5,046 bases of DNA from Planctomycetales bacterium (GTDB taxonomy: Bacteria; Planctomycetota; Phycisphaerae; SM23-33): positions 1 through 5,046 of the forward strand of contig DAOVLV010000190.1 of the NCBI GenBank assembly GCA_030631085.1. Direction: 5' to 3'. Under the pieces are notes generated by a model. That model worked only from the letters and a program-made list of their open reading frames with translations. It made no database searches and was not told the DNA's origin. Below, in pieces: positions 1-5,046 of the stretch (its first letter is position 1; the number at the start of each line of letters is the position of its first letter). Both the position numbers and the translations under genes were made by a program.

Positions 1-900
1 ATTGTAGGCGCAGTCAATCATCATGGTTTCGATAGCACCCATGGGTGTGGTTTCGTGGCGAACATCAAAGACGGCCGGCGAACCACCGTAGAGAATAGGC
101 GTGCCGGGATTGGCGAGCTGGATGATGACAACGCCACTCAGAGTTTCGGCGGTATGTTGCACGAGTGTTCCGACAAGAGTGACCGGAGCCATGAACCCGG
201 ACAACGGCATAGCGATAAATTCTACAGGGATAAAATACCGGGCGCAATCCAGCAAGTTCTGCGAGGTGATATCGCTCCATTTCAGAGGGGAGGTAGGGCA
301 GCAGGAGAAAATGGTAAGAGGTTTTTCTTTGAGAGCTTTCAAGGATTGTCGAATAGCAAGTTGAAAATCTTTCATTACGTTAAACGATTCGATTGTAAAG
401 GCGCCGGTAACAACGGGCTTCCTGCCGTAAAGAAGGCTGAGAAAGAGGCGATAGCTGTCGGAAATTCTTTCAGGTACGTCTGCAGGTATCAAAGCGGTAC
501 TCGCCGAGGCGATATGAGGGAGTTGTTCAACTACTTTCACAAAGTTAATATAATCGTCGGTGAGGGGCTTGCGCATTTTCTTTGCTTGCGGATCCAGGAT
601 GTTCAGAGCGGTTGAGCCGGGCGTAAAATAGACATTGTGACCGGAGAAATCGTGGGTCTGTTTTCCGGTGACATCGTAAAGCCCGAACGATTCAGGAGCG
701 GTTTTCAGGGCTTTGTCGATGATATCATTAGTGAGAACTGCATGATGTTCTTTTGTGTCAATCTAGCAGCCGCAGTCCGAGAGCATGGTCAGAACCGTTT
801 GGTTGTGAATCTCGATTCCGAGCGTACACAGTATGTCAGTTGCTTCGAAAATAATCTTTTCGATAAGTTCGTCAGTCAGGAATCTAATAGTTGGTCTCAT
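1..900 (-). pseudogene. mttB: MttB-family (trimethylamine methyltransferase-like) corrinoid methyltransferase, 3'-truncated by the window edge, with one in-frame amber codon
   Basis: Reading the minus strand from ATG at 900-898 gives 300 codons in one frame to the window edge, broken only by TAG at 765-763 (codon 46). The product matches the MttB superfamily (COG5598), enzymes that move a methyl group from a methylamine or betaine to a cobalamin-binding corrinoid protein in the cytoplasm. Family-like stretches include NVYFTPGSTALNILDP (about 89-104), PGTPILYGGSPAVFD (265-279) and TTPMGAIETMMIDCAYN (284-300). The family is usually about 480-500 aa, so roughly 60% is visible. The start is supported by a GAAAGGAC ribosome site (914-907) six bases upstream. 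The classical pyrrolysine position lies in the C-terminal half, beyond the left edge, so whether this is a true trimethylamine enzyme or a non-pyrrolysine relative (glycine betaine, proline betaine or carnitine type) cannot be decided. The amber is not at that catalytic site. The gene may be a fresh pseudogene, may be read through, or may hold a sequencing error; no other lesion is seen. Confidence 0.85.
763..765 (-). other. In-frame amber (TAG) codon 46 of the mttB-like gene
   Basis: The plus strand reads cta, giving TAG on the coding strand. Family-like sequence continues on both sides in the same frame: ...MLSDCGC before and IDTKEHHAVL after. In relatives this spot falls in a variable 'aGa/c-x-v/i-D' turn where many residues are tolerated. 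The next in-frame ATG is codon 109, so simple re-initiation would lose a conserved part of the N-terminal region. Possible explanations are a recent nonsense mutation, decoding as pyrrolysine or by an amber suppressor, or a base-call error. Confidence 0.9.
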
Positions 901-936
901 CGCAATGTCCTTTCAATAGTTTTTACCGGACATTTC

Positions 937-965
937 CATATACCACACCTTAGCAACACTACCAA
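937..965 (-). promoter_or_regulatory. Possible weak sigma-70-type promoter for the mttB-like gene
   Basis: On the minus strand TTGGTA (965-960) and TATATG (942-937) are separated by 17 bp. Each hexamer matches four of six consensus positions, and the start point would fall near 930, about 30 bases before the ATG at 900. The match is weak and could be chance in AT-rich sequence. Confidence 0.25.
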
Positions 966-1021
966 GACTCTGAATTTCATCTACATACCACATATAGTCT
1001 GAAACTACAACTGTTCTGAAT

Positions 1022-1097
1022 TTTTTTGGGGGATTTCAATGCCCTGGCTGCTTAAGAGACAGATATTTCCTAATGAAAACCGTTGTCCCCCGAAAAA
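1022..1097. repeat. Inverted repeat with 12-bp arms (TTTTTTGGGGGA / TCCCCCGAAAAA)
   Basis: The left arm at 1022-1033 pairs with the right arm at 1086-1097 over 12 positions, eleven Watson-Crick pairs plus one G-T, around a 52-base middle. No flanking target-site duplication is visible and the middle encodes nothing recognisable. It could be a small palindromic element, a transcript structure upstream of mttB, or coincidence helped by homopolymer runs. Confidence 0.4.
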
Positions 1098-1243
1098 CTC
1101 CGCTCTACTTGTCATTGAAGGACTTACGTAAACTCGCTGCATCCGGCTAATTGTATTATCTTGGCGGCATGAATACCATACGGCTGCAACTTGTAGTGAA
1201 CTGACGTTTTTCGACCACAGAATCAGTCATTTTCAGAAAATAG

Positions 1244-1272
1244 TTGACATTTTTTGGGTGGGAATATATAAT
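1244..1272 (+). promoter_or_regulatory. Consensus sigma-70 promoter driving the BNR-repeat gene
   Basis: TTGACA (1244-1249) and TATAAT (1267-1272) match the consensus at all twelve positions with the ideal 17-bp spacer. The spacer contains a T6 run and a G-rich part. Transcription would start near A1279. The only substantial downstream gene on this strand begins at 1464, so this is most likely its promoter. An imperfect palindrome (AACAA-CA-TTGTT, 1282-1293) lies just past the predicted start point and could be an operator, though it is short. Confidence 0.75.
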
Positions 1273-1344
1273 TCAATTATAAACAACATTGTTCAGCAGG
1301 CTTGAGAGAGAACGACGTAGGCAACTAAGGGAAGGAATACTTAA

Positions 1345-1443
1345 ATGCGAGGACTGGCCCTTATACTTCCAACCGATACTCAAAGACACTCTTATCTTAT
1401 GATCAGCGTTGCCTCATTTACGCCCATCAGAAAACGACTCTAA
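1345..1443 (+). CDS. Possible 32-aa upstream ORF / leader peptide
   Basis: ATG at 1345 opens a 32-codon frame ending in TAA at 1441-1443, twenty bases before the ATG of the BNR gene. A good ribosome site, GGAAGGAA (1330-1337), sits at normal spacing. The peptide begins MRGLALILPTDTQRH and ends SFTPIRKRL; it is unrelated to any family I know. It has no run of a single amino acid of the classical attenuator kind and no clear membrane segment. It lies wholly inside the predicted leader and is in a different frame from the main gene, so it could couple translation or set mRNA stability. It could equally be a chance ORF; ribosome-site quality and position are the only support. Confidence 0.3.
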   Translation: MRGLALILPTDTQRHSYLMISVASFTPIRKRL

Positions 1444-1451
1444 AAAAAATT

Positions 1452-1458
1452 GGGAGAA
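1452..1458 (+). promoter_or_regulatory. Ribosome binding site of the BNR-repeat gene
   Basis: GGGAGAA lies just upstream of ATG 1464, with GGAG ending seven bases before the start codon. It fixes the start directly ahead of a typical signal peptide. Confidence 0.7.
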
Positions 1459-1463
1459 CCATT

Positions 1464-4223
1464 ATGAAACGAAAACTTTTTGCTTTCTGCGTGTCTCTTC
1501 TATTGATCTCGCAATGTGGCATAGTTTTAGGGCAAAGCTCCAACAACACGAACTCTGCTGTGCCCTTGAGTAAGTCTTTTGAAGACTGGGCAGACCGACT
1601 GACCGAGGAGCTCGTTGGCGAAGTACGGTTGAGATCTCTTGGGCCGACTCTCAAGCCTGGCCGGGTCGCCGACATTACCGTCGACCCGCGGAACCGCAGC
1701 GTCTGGTATCTCGCAAATGCATCCAGCGGTCTTTGGAAAACCACGAATCGCGGGAACAACTGGCAGCCAATTTTTGACGAAGGTGGTTCTTACTCCCTGG
1801 GCTGCGTGACGATCGATTCGAGTAATTCAGAGGTTGTTTGGCTCGGGACCGGTGAGAACTCGTCCAATCGGAGCGTCGGTTACGGCGACGGAATCTACAA
1901 GAGCACCGATGGCGGCCAAACCTGGAAGCACATGGGATTGCGCAATTCGCAACACATTGGCAAGATTCTTATTGATCCACGCGATTCGGATGTAGTGCTC
2001 GTTGCTGCCGAAGGTCCGCTCTGGTCACCAGGAGGTGAGCGCGGATTGTTTAAAACGACCGACGGCGGCCAGACTTGGGAAGCCGTGCTTGAGGTCAGTG
2101 AGAACACAGGAATCACCGACATTGTGTTCGATCCGCGGGATCCCGACGTGATCTATGCTGCTTCCTACCAACGACGGCGGCATGTTGGTCTTTTAATAGG
2201 TGGAGGACCCGAGTCAGCGGTTTACAAATCGGCGGATGGCGGCGAGACCTGGAAGAAGTTGACCAACGGTCTCCCGACGGTTGATATCGGCCGCATTGCC
2301 CTGGCCGTATCACCTCAGAATCCCAACGTGGTTTATGCCTTGATTGAGGCTGCCGGGAGCGAGAGTGGTTTCTTCCGCTCAGCGGACCGTGGTAACACAT
2401 GGGTTCGACAAAGCAACTACCGAGTTGTCGACCCGCAGTACTACGGAGAAATCTATGCCGACCCGCATCAGTTTGATAGGGTCTATGCGGTAGACGTCAG
2501 GGTTCAAGTTACTGAAGACGGTGGTAAACATTTTCGGCCAACGTCGTGGCGGATGCATGTGGACAGTCACGCCATGGCCTTCGACCCCACGGACGTGAAC
2601 CACTTGCTCGTGGGTAACGACGGCGGGCTTTACGAATCGTACGACCACGGACGCACCTGGCGCCATTTCACCAATCTCCCGACATCGCAGTTTTATCGCG
2701 TAGCGGTCGACAACGCTCTGCCCTTTTACAACGTGTATGGCGGCACGCAGGACAACGGTTCGATGGGAGGCCCCTCACGCACGGTGAATCGTGTTGGCAT
2801 CCGAACCAGCGACTGGATCCAGACGGGTGGCGGCGACGGCATGCAATCGCGCATCGATCCTGAAGATCCGACTATCGTTTACACCATGTCACAGAACGGA
2901 GCGATCACCCGGCTCAATAAGCGCACCGGCGCCGGCGTGAGTATTCGGCCCCCACGCGAACAGAGCGGGCCGCGTGTCCGCTGGCATTGGGATACACCGT
3001 TCATCATCAGTCCCCATTCGCCTGCTCGGCTGTATCTGGCGGGAAGCCGCCTGTACCGTAGCGATGATCGGGGCGACAACTGGCGGTCCGTCAGTGGCGA
3101 TATAACTCGCCAGCTCGATCGCGACAGCATACCCGTTATGGGGCGCATCTGGGGAAATGACGCCGTCCAGAAGAATCGCTTTACGACGGCTCTCAGCGTG
3201 AGTTCTGCTTTAGCAGAATCACCGCTTCAAGAAGGTCTCCTCTACATCGGCACCGATGACGGGCTGGTGCAGGTCTCCGAAGATGGCGGAGAAAACTGGC
3301 AAAAGATAGAACAGTTTCCGGGCATACCCGATTTGACCTACGTTTCTGATCTATGCGCCTCGCAACATGACGTCAACACGCTCTACGTGGCCTTCAACAA
3401 TTACCAGCAGGGCGATTTCAAACCGTACCTGTTGAAGAGTAACGATCGAGGAAAAAGCTGGACATCAATTGCTGGAAACCTCCCCGATAGGCATGTTGTT
3501 TGGTCGATCGTTGAGGACCATGTGAACAAGGATTTGCTTTTCGTCGGCACGGAGTTCGGACTCTTTTTCACCGTTGATGGCGGCCGGCACTGGGTCCAAC
3601 TGCGAAACGGAGCGCCGACGGTTGTCTTCCGCGATCTGGAAATACAGCGCCGTGAGCATGATCTTGTCGCGGCAACCTTTGGCCGGGGGTTCTATGTTCT
3701 CGACGATTACACCGCGCTGCGTTACCTCACTTCCGAGACATTTACTCACGAAGGTTTGCTGTTCCCACCTCGTGACGCACATGTATATCACGAACTGGGT
3801 TACGTCGCCGCTGTGTTCGGCAATTTCACAACGCCAAACCCGCCGTTTGGTGCCATGCTTGCTTACTATTTGCGCGAGGGACTCCCACAGGGCGATGGTT
3901 ATAGAATCGTGCTCACGATAATGGGTGCCAATAGAGAATCGATTCGGCAAATCACAGGTCCAACGACGGCGGGGCTGCATCGCGTTGTTTGGGATTTGCG
4001 AGGTGCGCCACAATCGGTGGAGAGAAAACGTGACCGCAAGAATCAACGCGCGCCTCGGGACAGGCAACGTCGCCGTGGTCGCCAATCCGGCCCACTGGTA
4101 AAACCCGGCAAGTACACGATTACCTTGACTAAGGTAGTCGATGGCGAAGAGACCGTACTCGGCGAACCGCAAACGATCGAAGTCAAACCGCTGTCCGCAA
4201 CATCTTCGTCGAATAGTCGCTAA
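1464..4223 (+). CDS. Secreted BNR/Asp-box beta-propeller protein, sortilin (VPS10)-like
   Basis: This intact 919-aa protein starts with a signal peptide (MKRKLF, hydrophobic core about 7-22, likely cleavage after VLG at 23), so it should be exported. There is no good lipobox at Cys18. The body is a large beta-propeller with eleven Asp-box motifs (S/T-x-D-x-G-x-x-W type) at about residues 92-100, 145-154, 196-205, 254-263, 304-313, 348-357, 390-399, 531-540, 603-612, 657-666 and 701-710. Family landmarks include GDGIYKSTDGGQTW, YGGTQDNGSMGGPSRT (425-440) and GTDDG/GTEFG segments. After the propeller come PPFGAMLAYYLREG (793-806), GLHRVVWDLRG (837-847) and a small Ig/FlgD-like strand region (877-910, GPLVKPGKYTITLT). 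A very basic insert (852-873) precedes the last part. Relatives are often about 1,000-1,100 aa with a helical C-terminal extension that is missing here. The family is often annotated as glycosyl hydrolase or VPS10-domain protein, but no catalytic activity can be assigned; ligand binding or surface roles are inference. It appears monocistronic. Confidence 0.9.
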   Translation: MKRKLFAFCVSLLLISQCGIVLGQSSNNTNSAVPLSKSFEDWADRLTEELVGEVRLRSLGPTLKPGRVADITVDPRNRSVWYLANASSGLWKTTNRGNNWQPIFDEGGSYSLGCVTIDSSNSEVVWLGTGENSSNRSVGYGDGIYKSTDGGQTWKHMGLRNSQHIGKILIDPRDSDVVLVAAEGPLWSPGGERGLFKTTDGGQTWEAVLEVSENTGITDIVFDPRDPDVIYAASYQRRRHVGLLIGGGPESAVYKSADGGETWKKLTNGLPTVDIGRIALAVSPQNPNVVYALIEAAGSESGFFRSADRGNTWVRQSNYRVVDPQYYGEIYADPHQFDRVYAVDVRVQVTEDGGKHFRPTSWRMHVDSHAMAFDPTDVNHLLVGNDGGLYESYDHGRTWRHFTNLPTSQFYRVAVDNALPFYNVYGGTQDNGSMGGPSRTVNRVGIRTSDWIQTGGGDGMQSRIDPEDPTIVYTMSQNGAITRLNKRTGAGVSIRPPREQSGPRVRWHWDTPFIISPHSPARLYLAGSRLYRSDDRGDNWRSVSGDITRQLDRDSIPVMGRIWGNDAVQKNRFTTALSVSSALAESPLQEGLLYIGTDDGLVQVSEDGGENWQKIEQFPGIPDLTYVSDLCASQHDVNTLYVAFNNYQQGDFKPYLLKSNDRGKSWTSIAGNLPDRHVVWSIVEDHVNKDLLFVGTEFGLFFTVDGGRHWVQLRNGAPTVVFRDLEIQRREHDLVAATFGRGFYVLDDYTALRYLTSETFTHEGLLFPPRDAHVYHELGYVAAVFGNFTTPNPPFGAMLAYYLREGLPQGDGYRIVLTIMGANRESIRQITGPTTAGLHRVVWDLRGAPQSVERKRDRKNQRAPRDRQRRRGRQSGPLVKPGKYTITLTKVVDGEETVLGEPQTIEVKPLSATSSSNSR

Positions 4224-4409
4224 GAAGAACGACTTTACCATAGATTTGCCACCTATCCAGGCATCATGTATGTACGACCCAACTGTGGCTTGTCGCCGAC
4301 AGAGCGGACGCGTGATTATCCACAACCGATAGAACAGAGAACAGAGGATATTAAAAATTAAATATGGATACATACGCTTTTTACAGGCGTATCAAAATGC
4401 AAAATTAAG
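4224..4409. other. Spacer after the BNR gene, no clear gene or terminator
   Basis: Nothing coding is supported here. A weak hairpin, ATACGC (4371-4376) with GCGTAT (4387-4392), has a 9-base loop but no following T-run, so I do not call a terminator. An AT-rich patch (about 4348-4366) follows a short heptamer array. The N-terminal and membrane-anchor part expected for pbpC is not recognisable. Confidence 0.5.
4331..4346 (+). repeat. Short GAACAGA heptamer array (about 2.3 copies)
   Basis: AGAACAG is repeated twice followed by AG. The same heptamer occurs in a longer array at 4910-4933, so copies sit on both sides of the pbpC relic in the same orientation. Confidence 0.7.
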
Positions 4410-4412
4410 TCC

Positions 4413-4911
4413 GCAGGACGCCTTACGGCGGCAGCAGTGAACAGTGACGCCAGCCGGTCCCGCTGGACAGTATGTCGCCGTGGCTGATTCAGGCAACAAT
4501 TGCCGTCGAGGACGAGCGATTCTATAGTCATTTTGGGGTTGACCTCTTGGCGGTAAAGCGGCATAGAACATCGCAGTCAGGCGAATCGTTTCGGGCGCCA
4601 GCACGCTGAATATGCAGTTGTGCAGGATGATGGACAATCGACCACGGACGCTGTGAGCAAAGCTTGTCGAGTCGTTCAGGGCAATCCAGTTAGACCGGCT
4701 TATGAGAAAAGATGAGATTATCGAACTTTATCTGAATGTGGCACCGTACGGCGGCAATCTTCGAGGAGTGGAAGCGGCATCGTTAGCGTATTTTGGCAAG
4801 CATGCGAAGGACCTGTCGCTGGGCGAGGCTGCCCTCATAGCCGGCCTGCCCCAGTCGCCAAGTAGGTACCGACCCAAAAGGACAGTCATCAAGCGTTAGC
4901 TTCGCCGTCGA
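4413..4911 (+). pseudogene. pbpC: Decayed pbpC (penicillin-binding protein 1C) fragment, glycosyltransferase domain only
   Basis: Pieces in three frames join into the GT51 peptidoglycan glycosyltransferase domain of PBP1C, a periplasmic, membrane-anchored enzyme that polymerises lipid II. In order: AGRLTAAAVNSD (4413-4448); QPVPLDSMSPWLIQATIAVE and DERFYSHFGVD (4451-4560), including the catalytic-Glu motif EDERFYSH; IVSGASTLNMQLCRMM (about 4582-4632, matching GASTLTMQL); KLVESFRAIQLDRLMRKDE; and IIELYLNVAPYGGN through AALIAGLPQSPSRYRPK (to 4878), followed by SHQALA in a third frame. Lesions are a small deletion with frame change near 4449, a frameshift near 4556-4561, TAG at 4564-4566 and TGA at 4654-4656 (both where relatives have Trp), and indels near 4879 and 4901. 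The N-terminal anchor and the whole transpeptidase domain are absent; intact PBP1C is about 700-800 aa. A 65-codon frame (4702-4899) within it is only a surviving piece and should not be called as a gene. Confidence 0.88.
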
Positions 4912-4933
4912 ACAGAGAACAGAGAACAGAGAA
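4910..4933 (+). repeat. GAACAGA heptanucleotide tandem repeat (about 3.4 copies)
   Basis: Three perfect GAACAGA units plus GAA begin exactly where similarity to pbpC stops. The unit equals that of the shorter array at 4331-4346. The array runs directly into a second heptamer array. Confidence 0.85.
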
Positions 4934-5013
4934 TCTGACTTCTGACATCTGACTTCTGACATCTGACTTCTGACATCTGACTTCTGACATCTGACTTCTG
5001 ACATCTGACTTCT
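4934..5013 (+). repeat. TCTGACT/TCTGACA alternating heptamer array (11 units, 77 bp plus partial)
   Basis: Eleven 7-bp units alternate strictly between TCTGACT and TCTGACA, so the true period is the 14-mer TCTGACTTCTGACA (5.5 copies), followed by a partial TCT. There are no point differences among copies, which suggests recent expansion. Heptanucleotide tandem repeats (STRR) are documented in cyanobacterial genomes; the resemblance is in unit length only and does not imply that lineage. There are no spacers, so this is not a CRISPR array. Confidence 0.93.
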
Positions 5014-5046
5014 CGGTTGTGCCAAGCCCCTCGGTTTGCTTCGCAC

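Larger units (their letters stand above)
901..1243. other. Divergent intergenic region without a convincing gene
   Basis: This stretch separates the leftward mttB-like gene from the rightward promoter of the BNR gene. Besides the ribosome site and possible weak promoter of mttB and an inverted repeat at 1022-1097, it holds only a 25-codon ORF (1073-1150, plus strand) with no ribosome binding site. I see no tRNA, no other RNA gene and no remnant of a known protein. Confidence 0.6.
1279..1463 (+). promoter_or_regulatory. Long (about 185 nt) 5' leader of the BNR-repeat gene
   Basis: This is the interval between the predicted transcription start and the ATG at 1464. It carries a possible upstream ORF (1345-1443) with its own ribosome site. 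No known riboswitch family and no terminator hairpin followed by a T-run are recognisable. The extent is inferred from promoter position only. Confidence 0.4.

Noticed and set aside
763..765. Reading the amber as the catalytic pyrrolysine of MttB
   Set aside because: The catalytic pyrrolysine of known MttB is in the C-terminal half, outside this window; codon 46 falls in a variable N-terminal turn.
55..1002. Plus-strand ORFs at 55-615 and 637-1002
   Set aside because: They lie antisense to the mttB-like frame, which has clear family similarity over the whole stretch; their translations resemble no known protein.
1073..1150. A 25-codon plus-strand ORF (MKTVVPRKTPLYLSLKDL...)
   Set aside because: It has no ribosome binding site and no recognisable similarity, and it lies before the promoter of the next gene; too short to support.
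3465..4373. A 302-codon minus-strand ORF
   Set aside because: It is mostly antisense to the BNR gene, whose C-terminal family motifs are clear there; its translation has no domain, no good ribosome site, and composition typical of an antisense shadow.
4371..4392. Possible rho-independent terminator
   Set aside because: The stem is only six base pairs, the T-run is in the loop rather than after the stem, and it lies about 150 bases past the BNR stop codon.
4141..4564. Small ORFs spanning the end of the BNR gene and the spacer on both strands
   Set aside because: They overlap the BNR coding end or the pbpC relic in wrong frames and show no family features.
4934..5013. CRISPR array
   Set aside because: Units are 7 or 14 bp and contiguous, with no unique spacers between them.
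4783..5046. An 87-codon minus-strand ORF with a repeated SEVRCQKSDVRSQM peptide
   Set aside because: The peptide repeat is just the translated heptamer array, and the rest is antisense to the pbpC relic.

Overview
This window looks like part of the genome of an uncultured, peptidoglycan-bearing Gram-negative (diderm) bacterium of mid GC content. That view rests on three things: a secreted BNR/sortilin-like protein of a kind common in Acidobacteria, Planctomycetes and FCB-type phyla, an MttB-family corrinoid methyltransferase, and the remains of a pbpC-type penicillin-binding protein. The phylum cannot be fixed from this sequence. A consensus sigma-70 promoter (TTGACA, 17 bp, TATAAT) argues mildly against Bacteroidota, which use a different promoter type.

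Layout. (1) Positions 900 to 1, minus strand: the first 300 codons of an MttB-family methyltransferase gene that runs off the left edge. It reads cleanly in one frame except for a single in-frame TAG at codon 46. (2) 901-1463: a divergent intergenic region with a possible weak promoter for mttB, a 12-bp-arm inverted repeat, a consensus promoter facing right, and a leader of about 185 nt holding a possible 32-codon upstream ORF. (3) 1464-4223, plus strand: an intact 919-aa exported beta-propeller protein with eleven Asp-box (BNR) motifs. (4) 4224-4409: a spacer with no clear gene or terminator, carrying a short GAACAGA heptamer array. (5) about 4413-4911, plus strand: a decayed fragment of pbpC covering only the glycosyltransferase (GT51) domain, with two Trp-to-stop changes and several frameshifts. 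(6) 4910-5013: two adjoining heptanucleotide arrays, GAACAGA followed by alternating TCTGACT/TCTGACA. The last 30 or so bases show nothing recognisable.

The genes do not form an obvious pathway: the two larger ones are divergent and the third is dead. The points most worth a second look are the lone amber codon in an otherwise undamaged member of the family that includes pyrrolysine-containing methyltransferases, the heptamer repeats on both sides of the pbpC relic, and the strong promoter with a long leader before the BNR gene. I see no evidence for a new multi-gene system in this window.
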